From NCBI GenBank assembly GCA_937952975.1, contig CALFXX010000020.1, positions 1 to 63,178 on the forward strand: a stretch of 63,178 nt of DNA. The letters run 5' to 3'. A program made the translations under genes and the position numbers. The DNA comes from an uncultured Alcaligenaceae bacterium (GTDB taxonomy: Bacteria > Pseudomonadota > Gammaproteobacteria > Burkholderiales > Burkholderiaceae_B). Shown here piece by piece: positions 43,326 to 51,384 of this stretch. Under the pieces are notes generated by a model. That model was not told the origin of the DNA and made no database searches. It saw only the letters and a list, made by a program, of their open reading frames with translations. Within the stretch, counting starts at the first letter, position 1; each line of letters starts with the position of its first letter.

Positions 43326-43493
43326 ATATATTTTTAAAGTCATCATAATACAAACTGTGGTGGTGCTTCTCGTGGAGCCATGCCCTCCAATTTTTTAAAA
43401 CTACTCGCATCAAACGACGACTTCCTATTTTAGAAGATTGCGACGGCGAAGCCTCAGTTTTTTTGATCACAAGAATTTAAGAAGGCAAATATC

Positions 43494-44345
43494 ATGACGC
43501 TAAGTACTCCAAACGCCCCTGTTGCCCTAATTACCGGGGCAGGTAAGGGCATCGGCAAGGCAATGGCCTTGGGTTTGCTTGCAAAGGGTATGCGCATCGC
43601 TGCCGTCGACCGCGACGAGCAAAGTTTGCTTGCGCTTCAACAGTTAGCCAAGCAATCAGCACAAGACAAACATCTAGAACTTTTCACAGAAGATCTCACC
43701 CAGTTCGATGCCACGTTTTTAGTAGACCGCGTTCAAGAACGTCTAGGTCGTATCAATATATTGATCAATAACGCGGGTCTCGGTCAGGGACAAGTTCGAA
43801 GCGACTACCATCGGCATCCACCAAAGTTTTACGATGTCACTCCCGAACAATGGACCAACGCGATTGCGGTGAACGCGAATGCGGTCTTTTTGCTCAGTCA
43901 GGTTGTTTCCAAACGAATGCTTGCAGATGGTTGGGGGCGCATTATCAATGTCACGACAAGTTTAGGCACCATGCTCAGAGAGGGCTACTGCCCCTATGGC
44001 CCGACGAAGGCTGCTGCCGAGGGGCTCAGTGCTGTGATGGCTAGTGACTTAAACGGATCCGGCGTGACGGTGAACGTGCTGATACCGGGCGGCATCGTGA
44101 ACACACCCATGATCCCTGGCGAGGCGCCTTTCTTGCGAGAAGAGCTGATTCAACCCGAGGCGATGTTGCCGCCACTGTATTGGTTGTGTTCTAGCGAGGC
44201 GAATGACGTGACCGGCTTACGTTTTTTGGCAAATCGATGGGACGAGAGCCTTGCCGGGACAGAGGCGGCAAAACGGGCGGGCGCACCCATTGGCTGGAAG
44301 GATCTCGCCGTTTTACCCGTCACGCCAAAGTTCACACCCGTGTGA
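43494..44345 (+). CDS. Short-chain dehydrogenase/reductase
   Basis: A 283-residue Rossmann-fold NAD(P) oxidoreductase. Cofactor motif 'TGAGKGIGKAMALGLL' lies near residue 15, 'NILINNAGLG' near 90, and the catalytic Tyr-X3-Lys is in 'CPYGPTKAAAEGL'. AAGAAGG precedes the ATG at a good distance. It would oxidise or reduce a small alcohol or ketone; the substrate is unknown. The gene ends two bases from a convergent cupin gene, and a Bug binding protein is divergent from it, so the cluster probably handles one imported compound. Confidence 0.88.
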   Translation: MTLSTPNAPVALITGAGKGIGKAMALGLLAKGMRIAAVDRDEQSLLALQQLAKQSAQDKHLELFTEDLTQFDATFLVDRVQERLGRINILINNAGLGQGQVRSDYHRHPPKFYDVTPEQWTNAIAVNANAVFLLSQVVSKRMLADGWGRIINVTTSLGTMLREGYCPYGPTKAAAEGLSAVMASDLNGSGVTVNVLIPGGIVNTPMIPGEAPFLREELIQPEAMLPPLYWLCSSEANDVTGLRFLANRWDESLAGTEAAKRAGAPIGWKDLAVLPVTPKFTPV

Positions 44346-44347
44346 AC

Positions 44348-44770
44348 TTATTCGACATAAAACTCTGTGCCATTGGCAAAGATATTGGGTTTCATAAACA
44401 TACCCAATAAAACAGCACCATTCGGTGAGTAGGCTTGGTGGACGTTGCCACCCGGACGCCAGACGAATTGACCGGCCGACGCTGCACCATCTAAGTCGAC
44501 AAGGCTACCTTCGATAATCCAAGTTTGTTCAAGCGCGGCGTGCTCGTGTAGGGGCACAATCGCACCGGGCTCCATCTTGAACAGAATGCTTGAAATACCA
44601 GAAGCGGGGTCAGCGAACAAGACCTTAGAACTGATGCCCGGAAACTTCGAGGGTACCCACTCCATCTTGGCGGGATCGACTAAGGTCGACTTTAAGTGTG
44701 CGGGTAATTTTTGCGGGTCTAGCCAACCTTCTGGAACTTTGGGTCGTAGTGCGGCTTCAGCAGCATTCAT
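44348..44770 (-). CDS. Cupin-domain protein (ChrR / dioxygenase-like)
   Basis: A 140-residue single cupin. The metal-binding motif 1 is 'VPLHEHAALEQTWIIEGSL' (two His and a Glu-type pattern) and motif 2 is 'GQFVWRPGGNVHQAYSPNG'. Such proteins are often annotated as ChrR-like cupins or acetylacetone/dihydroxyacetophenone dioxygenase relatives. Whether this one is an oxygenase, isomerase or sensor is unknown. It lies directly downstream of a Bug gene on the same strand (55 nt), which suggests a shared catabolic role. Confidence 0.75.
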   Translation of the reverse strand: MNAAEAALRPKVPEGWLDPQKLPAHLKSTLVDPAKMEWVPSKFPGISSKVLFADPASGISSILFKMEPGAIVPLHEHAALEQTWIIEGSLVDLDGAASAGQFVWRPGGNVHQAYSPNGAVLLGMFMKPNIFANGTEFYVE

Positions 44771-44825
44771 AGTTGTCTCCGGTATGTAGGTTATTTAAGA
44801 TAGATTGAATTTAGGTGTTTTGGGT

Positions 44826-45830
44826 TTACTTATCAAGCGTGATGTTTCTGCTTTTAATAATTTCACCTAAGTCTTTTTCACTTTTAATAAATTGCGCTTT
44901 GAATTGAGCGGGTGTACTGGGGCTAGGGATATAGCCGCGCGAATTCAAGTCATTTGCAATCGTCGGATTATCTAACGCTACTTTAATCGCGGCCGATAAT
45001 TTAGCTACAAGATCAGCAGGCGTGCCTTTTGGCAGGATCACACCTTGGTAACTATACAAGTCGAAACCAGGGAAACCAGACTCTGCGATGGTTGGCAGGT
45101 CTGGTAGTTGCGTAATCCGAGTCGCAGTTGAAACTGCTAAGGGTTTGAGTTTGCCCGCTTGAATTTGTGGCAAGGCTGAACCAAGATCGGTAAAAAGCAA
45201 ATCGATGAAACCACCTAACAAAGCGTTAATCGCTAAAGGGGCGCCTGCGTAAGGAACATGCAACGGCGTTGCTTTGAGTTGGCCGGCTAGCGCCTCCATG
45301 GTCAGGTGATTCATACTGCCATTTCCCCAGCTGCCGTAACTCATTTTCTTTTCATTTTTTTGAATATAGTCAACTAGCTCTTTCATTGTGCTGACAGGCA
45401 AATCGTTACGAGCCAAAAGCACCAATGGCGTCTTCACTAATGAACTGACAAATTCAAAGTCTTGATTGGCGACGTAAGGCAACTCTTTATACAACGAGGT
45501 ATTCGCAGCAAGTTGGTCTGCGGTTTGCATCGCAGAGTAGCCGTCTGGCGGCAATTTACTTAAGGCCTGAGTCGCAATAATCGTATTGCCGCCACCACGG
45601 TTCTCAACAATAAATGGTTGCTTGAGATTCGTTGACATATTCTGCGTCACAATTCGCGCCACGATATCTGTCCCGCCGCCTGGTCCGTAAGGCACGAGCC
45701 ATTTGATGGGGCGGTCTGGATAGTTCTGCGCCTGTGTGAGGCTTGGAGCGATCGATAGCCCGGCAACGATCGCAGCTAACAGTGTGATCCCGCGCCGTTT
45801 AATATTTAACTTGAGGCCTTTCTTCAACAT
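44826..45830 (-). CDS. Bug-family substrate-binding protein (3 of 6)
   Basis: A 334-residue periplasmic protein with a signal peptide ending LTQAQ (about residue 35, preceded by a long basic n-region KKGLKLNIKRRG). Signatures: 'YPDRPIKWLVPYGPGGGTDI', 'VENRGGGNTIIATQAL', 'VPYAGAPLAINALLGGF' and 'PTIAESGFPGFDLYSYQGV'. It lies upstream of the cupin gene and downstream of the TRAP genes on the same strand. The 45831-46054 gap contains AT-rich promoter-like sequence but no recognised site. Confidence 0.92.
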   Translation of the reverse strand: MLKKGLKLNIKRRGITLLAAIVAGLSIAPSLTQAQNYPDRPIKWLVPYGPGGGTDIVARIVTQNMSTNLKQPFIVENRGGGNTIIATQALSKLPPDGYSAMQTADQLAANTSLYKELPYVANQDFEFVSSLVKTPLVLLARNDLPVSTMKELVDYIQKNEKKMSYGSWGNGSMNHLTMEALAGQLKATPLHVPYAGAPLAINALLGGFIDLLFTDLGSALPQIQAGKLKPLAVSTATRITQLPDLPTIAESGFPGFDLYSYQGVILPKGTPADLVAKLSAAIKVALDNPTIANDLNSRGYIPSPSTPAQFKAQFIKSEKDLGEIIKSRNITLDK

Positions 45831-46054
45831 GATTTGTCCCTTTGCTCGCTCGTTGGCGTATGTTTTTATTTATTCGAGATGCAGTCTTGACCCGAGTCGC
45901 GATCAAAAGATTGCCGCAGGTCGTATTTCCCGAATAATACTTATTGTTTTTACGATCCTATTCGACGCACGTCAAGATAAAAATAGAATATTTTGAATGC
46001 AAGACGAGTTTAAGATTGGCACTTCCTCGAAACAAGCTTTGGCTGAAGCCGTGT

Positions 46055-46555
46055 TTACTCAGGCAAGTTGTCGCCGTGCAGGGGCTTTGCGGGGCTTAAG
46101 CCCAGTAACGCCTCGGCTCCAAATATCACCATTAAAAACCCCGAGATCGGCAGGCATAGGTAAGGGATGCTCATTGGGATTTGGGTGCCCGTTGCGAGCT
46201 GCATTGAGGCAAGATCCACAAGAATCAGACCTTGCCAAAATAAGAGCATACCGATGCCGATCGCCGCGCAAGAAGGTAATCGATCGAGCCACCTAACCGA
46301 GATGCCAAACTGTGTGGATAAATCCATTCTGAAGTGGGCACCTCTGCGCACTGCCATCGCTGCGCCACATAGGGCGGCCCAGATCATCAGAAAGCGAGCA
46401 ACCTCTTCGCTCCAAGAGAAGCTAGCATTGAAGACGCTGCGCGCAAAAATGTTTGCGCAAACAATTAAAGTCATCGCGATGAGAGCGCCGATCGCAATAG
46501 CGCTCGTCAGACGATAAAGCAGACCCGATATTTTTATAAAAATTTGCATCATCAA
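46055..46555 (-). CDS. dctQ: TRAP transporter small permease (DctQ type)
   Basis: A 166-residue membrane protein with four predicted helices: 'AIAIGALIAMTLIVCANIFA', 'MIWAALCGAAMAVRRGAHF', 'PSCAAIGIGMLLFWQGLIL' and 'LPISGFLMVIFGAEALLG'. The central 'FSWSEEVARFLMIW' is the DctQ hallmark. It forms the membrane complex with DctM. The start overlaps the dctM stop by four bases, and dctQ is the last gene of the set. Confidence 0.88.
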   Translation of the reverse strand: MMMQIFIKISGLLYRLTSAIAIGALIAMTLIVCANIFARSVFNASFSWSEEVARFLMIWAALCGAAMAVRRGAHFRMDLSTQFGISVRWLDRLPSCAAIGIGMLLFWQGLILVDLASMQLATGTQIPMSIPYLCLPISGFLMVIFGAEALLGLSPAKPLHGDNLPE

Positions 46556-47835
46556 TCTATTAAAAGCTTTGGTAGTACCAGAGTGATTGCCGGTATTAAC
46601 GCAATGATGACTAAGGAAACAATTAGCACAAGTAGGTAGGGCATAAAAACTTTAGTCACACTGCGCATGCTGCAGCGGGCAATGCCCGCTGACAAAAGTA
46701 AGCCAATCCCGATAGGCGGTAAAAAAATACCGACGCCAACCGTACCAATGGCAAGAATGCCAAAGTGAAGAGGGTCGACGCCTACTCGCTCTGCGACTGG
46801 TAAGAGAATTGGCATCAAGATGATGAGTGCGGGCAGACCTTCTAAGAACACGCCCGCGATCAAAAAGGTGATGATACTGAGTAAGAGAAAACCGATCGCA
46901 CCGCCTCCAATGATCGACATGAGGTGGGCAATCGCAGCGGGCGTTTGCTGACTGGCTAAGATCCATGAAAACGTCATGGCTAATCCAATAAGCAATAGTG
47001 CTGCTCCTGTCAAAATAATGGTTTGCTCGCAGATCTCGTGTAGATCGCGCCAAGATACCTCGCGATAGGTGAACAAACTCACGACCAAGGCATAGATTGC
47101 ACCGATGGCTGCAATTTCTGTGGGGGTCGCGATGCCCAACAAAATCCCCCCAAAAATAATGACGGGCAGGAGTAAGGCGAGTGCACTGTTTTTGAACGCA
47201 GCATAGATTTCGCTTCGCGTTGCTCGCAATTCGCTTGGGGGTAAGATCCCTCGTCGTGCCTGAAAGGTAATTAAGATCATTAAGCCAAGCACCATGACTG
47301 CCGAAGGCAAAAATCCTGCGATAAATAAGCGTCCGATCGAGATATTGACGAGGCTACCGAGCACGACCATCATGATGCATGGTGGAATCAGCACACCCAT
47401 GGATGAGGCCGCCGCCACAATCGCTGCAGCGCGTTCAGGCGAATACCCAGCCCGTCGCATCGCCGGAATCATCGTCGAGCCAATCGCTGAGATATCAGCG
47501 GTCGTCGAACCAGATATCCCAGAGAAAAACATTTCGGCAAGCATGACGACCATCGCCAGGCCGCCGCGTACGTGTCCAATGAGTACCCGGGCAAGAGTCA
47601 CTAAACGAGCCGAAATTCCACCGGAATCCATTAAGAGTCCGGCAAAAATAAAGAAAGGCACTGCCATCAATGGAAATGAATCGATCCCGGCAAACAGCCG
47701 CTGAGCGATGAGTGCAAGCGGGAGCCGACCTTCAAGCAGTAGGAAGGTGACTGACGCGGCACCCATCGCAAAGGCAATGGGTATTCCGATTGCAACGAAG
47801 GCAATAAAAGAAATAACTAGAGCGGCGATTAGCAT
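46552..47835 (-). CDS. dctM: TRAP transporter large permease (DctM type)
   Basis: A 427-residue membrane protein with about twelve helices. Typical blocks: 'IPIAFAMGAASVTFLLLEGR', 'GISGSTTADISAIGSTMIPA', 'GYSPERAAAIVAAASSMGVL' and 'GVGIFLPPIGIGLLLSAGIA'. It couples ligand uptake to the sodium gradient with DctP and DctQ. Here it lies between dctP and dctQ, giving the order P-M-Q rather than the common P-Q-M. It is 63 nt downstream of dctP. Confidence 0.92.
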   Translation of the reverse strand: MLIAALVISFIAFVAIGIPIAFAMGAASVTFLLLEGRLPLALIAQRLFAGIDSFPLMAVPFFIFAGLLMDSGGISARLVTLARVLIGHVRGGLAMVVMLAEMFFSGISGSTTADISAIGSTMIPAMRRAGYSPERAAAIVAAASSMGVLIPPCIMMVVLGSLVNISIGRLFIAGFLPSAVMVLGLMILITFQARRGILPPSELRATRSEIYAAFKNSALALLLPVIIFGGILLGIATPTEIAAIGAIYALVVSLFTYREVSWRDLHEICEQTIILTGAALLLIGLAMTFSWILASQQTPAAIAHLMSIIGGGAIGFLLLSIITFLIAGVFLEGLPALIILMPILLPVAERVGVDPLHFGILAIGTVGVGIFLPPIGIGLLLSAGIARCSMRSVTKVFMPYLLVLIVSLVIIALIPAITLVLPKLLID

Positions 47836-47898
47836 TGGGGCGTTAAGCTCTCATGTCTCGAATGACAGCGTGAAGCGTTGATGACTCCAATGGCTGCG

Positions 47899-48873
47899 TT
47901 AAACCTTGATCGCTCGAATTTGCTCAATGATCTTTTGATTTTTAGCGAGATCCTTGTAGACGGGAGCCATCGCAGCAATCAACGGAGCCTTATCAATCGT
48001 ATCGACTTTGACGCCTTTGGCGGTCAATTCGGCAGAAGCATCCGAATCAAGCTTTGCGGCAAGCTCGCGCATGTAGCGTCCGGCTTGCACGCCAGAGTCA
48101 GCGGCCGCCTTTTTTTGCTCTGTATTTAATTTTTTGAAGGCGGGGGCAGATATGCCGAAGACTAAGGCAGAGTAGGTATGCTCATCTAAAGTGACAAATT
48201 TTGCGACCTCATTTAACTTAGAACTCAACATGACGTTTGGCGGGCACTCAAGTCCGTCAATCACGCCTTGTTGCACGGCGGTATAGACCTCGCCCCAATT
48301 CATTTGAATCGCGCTAGCACCCAGGGCTTTAAACATGCCGATGAAGACAGGTCCGCCGGCGACTCGAAACTTCATGCCAGAGAAACCTTCTTTGGTTGCG
48401 ATAGATTTTTTTGCATTCAAGCATGAACGAAAACCGCCCGCACCCCAGCCTAAGCCGATGATGCCGCGAGGCTCTAGAAGCTTTAGCCAGTGATCGCCGA
48501 TGGCACTTTCAAGGCACTTGTCGGCGTGTTCTTTGGAGGTGTAAAGAAATGGTAAGTCGCAGTCACCAATCTCTGGTGCGATGGCGGTTAAGGTTGAGGT
48601 GCCGTAAAGATGTAAATCGACAATGCCCAAAGGCATACCTTCCATGGCTTCACGCTCTTGACCAAGTTGGCCACCAGGAAACACATTGACTTTGACTGCA
48701 CCGTTTGTTTTTTGTTCAAACAGCTCAGCGAATTTTTTTGCACCCATATCAAATACTGAACCCGCTGCAGTGACGTGGCCCATTCGAAGCGTGGTGACAG
48801 TTTGTGCGTTAGCGACAAAAGGGGCAGCGACAGAGGCGGCGGCGATCGTGAGAAAGTTACGGCGACTAGTCAT
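47899..48873 (-). CDS. dctP: TRAP transporter solute-binding protein (DctP type)
   Basis: A 324-residue periplasmic binding protein. The N-terminus SRRNFLTIAAASVAAPF is a twin-arginine signal, so it may be exported folded. The conserved DctP segment is 'GFSGMKFRVAGGPVFIGMFK' followed by 'VYTAVQQGVIDGLE', with the ligand-binding arginine in 'KFRVAGG'. It probably binds a carboxylate. The cyclase-family gene sits upstream on the same strand (177 nt away), so the ligand may be the cyclase substrate or product (inference). Confidence 0.9.
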   Translation of the reverse strand: MTSRRNFLTIAAASVAAPFVANAQTVTTLRMGHVTAAGSVFDMGAKKFAELFEQKTNGAVKVNVFPGGQLGQEREAMEGMPLGIVDLHLYGTSTLTAIAPEIGDCDLPFLYTSKEHADKCLESAIGDHWLKLLEPRGIIGLGWGAGGFRSCLNAKKSIATKEGFSGMKFRVAGGPVFIGMFKALGASAIQMNWGEVYTAVQQGVIDGLECPPNVMLSSKLNEVAKFVTLDEHTYSALVFGISAPAFKKLNTEQKKAAADSGVQAGRYMRELAAKLDSDASAELTAKGVKVDTIDKAPLIAAMAPVYKDLAKNQKIIEQIRAIKV

Positions 48874-49050
48874 GATGTTCCTAAAAATGAGTGTTGTAGA
48901 GAGAAGAAGATGGCGTCGACCTCGGTCACGGATTGCTATGCCCAGTAGAGGCCATGCGAGACTGACAAAGGCAGCCAGAGTTGCTCAAGGTTAATTGGTC
49001 AGGCCAAGTTTGTTTGTCTATAAGCATACACTTCAAGATACCAACGGTCA

Positions 49051-50007
49051 TTAAAAAATAGCCATAGCGTTTGGGGGCGAACCAATTGCACCCCGCAGGT
49101 TTAATGGCTTAGAGGTAAACAGAAAGGTGTTTCGTTTGTGCTTGTGCACCGCAGCACGCAGCGCGTCAAGATCAAACATTTCGCCCAAGACAAGACCAAG
49201 ACGCGCGATCGCAAGATGCAGGCTAGGTTTGCCTCGTTCTAACGGCCAAGCTTCGACAGTGACAGAATCGCTTGCCACTGCAGCAAAGCCAGAATCCCAC
49301 AAGAACTTCCACATAGACTCGTCACCTGCCAAACCAGAATAATCACGACCCTGAAATATCGTTTTCTTGCCCTCAGGGCTTGCCGTGTTGAAGGCTTCAA
49401 GCCAGCCTGTCCGAACACAGAGCACATCACCGAGCTGTGGTTTGACTTCACTTTGCTCGAGCGCTAGTTGTAAATCATCGGCACTACATATTTGAGAGCC
49501 TAAGGCAGACCACGAGCGGTGGTTGTTTTTATAAAAGTCAGGCAAATCGATGTAGATACCGCGCGTAAAGATTCCAAAATCCGCGTAACGATCAACTCCG
49601 TTGCGAGAGCCATCTCCTAAGTGAATTTCTGTGCTTTGCGTGCCATCATAAAAGCCATGCACTGGATCGCCAACGTGAGCTAGGCTATCCCATTGTGAAG
49701 AAGCCTGCGGGTGAAACGTCACGCAGTCATCGCGTATGAGTAGTCCTTCATAGGTGTCAGTGACAAGCTCATGAACGGGCGCCTCTCGGATGCGGTGCGA
49801 ATGCGCGGGTACGGCACCAAGAGGTAGGTGCAGAGGCAAATCCAGATTAACTCGATCACCGCTTTGCACCAACTTGGCAGCCTGTGCAGCATAGTCGGCG
49901 CTAATCGCTGCCAGCATGCCGACATTTTCTGTTTCAAGACCCCAGGCAAGGGGTAGGTTCTCACCCGATGGTTTGGGTAGGTCTACAAAGGCAGGGCGTC
50001 GGTACAT
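49051..50007 (-). CDS. Cyclase-family (kynurenine-formamidase fold) hydrolase
   Basis: A 318-residue metal hydrolase of the 'cyclase' family, which includes bacterial kynurenine formamidase and isatin hydrolase. Family features: 'DRVNLDLPLHLPLGAVPAHS', 'WDSLAHVGDPVHGFYDGTQS' with metal-binding His and Asp residues, and 'TRGIYIDLPDF'. These enzymes open cyclic amides or cleave formamides. The family HGTHxDxPxH is altered to 'LAHVG...H', as in a known subgroup. It is divergent from a Bug/amidase operon and upstream of TRAP genes, suggesting one pathway for an amide-type substrate. Confidence 0.85.
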   Translation of the reverse strand: MYRRPAFVDLPKPSGENLPLAWGLETENVGMLAAISADYAAQAAKLVQSGDRVNLDLPLHLPLGAVPAHSHRIREAPVHELVTDTYEGLLIRDDCVTFHPQASSQWDSLAHVGDPVHGFYDGTQSTEIHLGDGSRNGVDRYADFGIFTRGIYIDLPDFYKNNHRSWSALGSQICSADDLQLALEQSEVKPQLGDVLCVRTGWLEAFNTASPEGKKTIFQGRDYSGLAGDESMWKFLWDSGFAAVASDSVTVEAWPLERGKPSLHLAIARLGLVLGEMFDLDALRAAVHKHKRNTFLFTSKPLNLRGAIGSPPNAMAIF

Positions 50008-50108
50008 GGTGAGTCCGTGAATGAATGAGGGGTGCTGCTAGTGTTTTACAACAGGTTCAAATTTACACGCATCGCGACATATCGTGAAATGACCGTTGTG
50101 TGGTGTGT

Positions 50109-50130
50109 TAATTTATCAGCGTATAAATTA
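50109..50130. promoter_or_regulatory. Inverted repeat between cyclase and Bug-amidase operons
   Basis: TAATTTAT and ATAAATTA form a perfect 8-bp inverted repeat with a 6-nt spacer, centred 45 bp upstream of the Bug start and about 110 bp upstream of the divergent cyclase start. It resembles an operator or activator site shared by both operons. No regulator gene is adjacent. Confidence 0.55.
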
Positions 50131-50163
50131 TGTAACTCTTATCAAAACAATAGGGTTCCAGTC

Positions 50164-51132
50164 ATGATTCGTCAATTTTTTTCACTAAGTTGTATCGCCA
50201 TCGTTGCGCTAATAAGCGCGCCAGCGACCACTTTTGCGAATCCGGCTTGGCCCACCTTACCGATTCATATGGTGGTTCCGTTTCCCCCTGGTGGTAGTAA
50301 TGATGTCATCGCCAGGCGCCTGGCTGATGGTCTGAGTAAAGTCCTTGGTCAGTCTGTCGTAGTCGAAAATAAAGGCGGTGGAGCTGGCGCGATTGGTTCG
50401 CAAGCGGTCGCAATTTCAAAGCCCGATGGCTATACATTCCTCTTCATTTCAAGCTCGCTTGCAACGTCGGCGGCGGTTCAACAAACACCTTATGATCCGC
50501 CCAAGGCGTTCATGGGGGTGGCGCAAGTCGCACGTTCGCCGTTTGTCGTGCTCACCAGTACAGAGTTCCCAGTCAAAGACATCAAAGAGCTGATCGCTTA
50601 CGCAAAGGCGAATCCGCGCAAAATGAACTTTGGCAGTGCTGGTTTGGGTGACAGTACCCAGATGGCGACCGAGCTCTTTAACGATATCTTTGATATCAAA
50701 ATGACTGCAGTACCTTATAAGGGAATCTCGCCGGCTCAACTAGATCTGGTGGCGGGACGACTCGATATGATTATCACTACGATTGCGTCGATTAAAGGGA
50801 ATGCCGCCGATAGTTTGCCTAAGCTTGCTTTCACTGGTGCAAAGCGCGAACCAGACTATCCAAATATTCCCACCGTCATAGAGGCGACAGGGACACACTA
50901 TGAGGTAGATGTCTGGTGGGGCTTGTTTGCACCGGCAGGTATTCCAGTGCCGATCTTACAAAAGATGAATGCTGAGGTGAATAAGATCGTCACCGATACC
51001 GCGTTTGCCGACTTTTTAAAAACAGTGGGCGCTTCTCCCGCTATTGGCACACCAGAGTCCTTTCAGCAACTGTTAATCAAAGATCTAGAGCGCTGGCGCG
51101 CGATTGCTAAGCGTGCTGGTGTGCAGAACTAG
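50164..51132 (+). CDS. Bug-family substrate-binding protein (4 of 6), amidase operon
   Basis: A 322-residue periplasmic protein with a signal peptide ending TTFAN (about residue 24). Signatures: 'LPIHMVVPFPPGGSNDVIAR', 'VVENKGGGAGAIGSQAVA', 'VPYKGISPAQLDLVAGRLD' and 'WWGLFAPAGIPVPILQKMN'. The open frame begins at 50032, but ATG 50164 (MIRQFF) gives the proper signal peptide. It is the first gene of a four-gene operon with a small protein, an amidase and a cysteine hydrolase, so it probably captures the amide those enzymes degrade. Confidence 0.9.
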   Translation: MIRQFFSLSCIAIVALISAPATTFANPAWPTLPIHMVVPFPPGGSNDVIARRLADGLSKVLGQSVVVENKGGGAGAIGSQAVAISKPDGYTFLFISSSLATSAAVQQTPYDPPKAFMGVAQVARSPFVVLTSTEFPVKDIKELIAYAKANPRKMNFGSAGLGDSTQMATELFNDIFDIKMTAVPYKGISPAQLDLVAGRLDMIITTIASIKGNAADSLPKLAFTGAKREPDYPNIPTVIEATGTHYEVDVWWGLFAPAGIPVPILQKMNAEVNKIVTDTAFADFLKTVGASPAIGTPESFQQLLIKDLERWRAIAKRAGVQN

Positions 51133-51142
51133 GAGATACGCG

Positions 51143-51382
51143 ATGAGTGATCGCAAGCATCAGGCTGATGTAGAGGCAGTGCAAGTAGCGTTGAAGCAAA
51201 TCGGTGAACTCTTGCACGGCATCGTTTCTCGCTCTGATATCAAGCAGATTTCTGCAGAAGTTTTACGACTTAACGAGGCCGTCCGAAACGGTGCGGCAGG
51301 CCGTGTTCAAAGTGGGGATCACCCGCAAGACTTTTCGAAGCTGCTGTTGGCTGAGGCAGATGACACGAACCGGATGAGCTGA
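51143..51382 (+). CDS. Small unassigned protein upstream of amidase, possible GatC/AtzG-like partner
   Basis: A 79-residue, probably helical, soluble protein that I do not recognise. AGGAGA lies six bases before ATG 51143, a strong ribosome-binding site, so it is certainly intended to be translated. It starts ten bases after the Bug stop and ends two bases before the amidase ATG. Amidases of the GatA/AtzE type often have a small helical partner (GatC, AtzG) encoded next to them, in this size range. The sequence ending 'DFSKLLLAEADDTNRMS' and the position fit such a role, but I see no direct motif match. Confidence 0.7.
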   Translation: MSDRKHQADVEAVQVALKQIGELLHGIVSRSDIKQISAEVLRLNEAVRNGAAGRVQSGDHPQDFSKLLLAEADDTNRMS

Positions 51383-51384
51383 AG

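Noticed and set aside
45997..46296. 99-residue plus-strand frame beginning MQDEFKIG
   Set aside because: Most of it overlaps dctQ in antisense, and the translated sequence shows no protein family; the first 20 residues alone are not enough to call a gene remnant.
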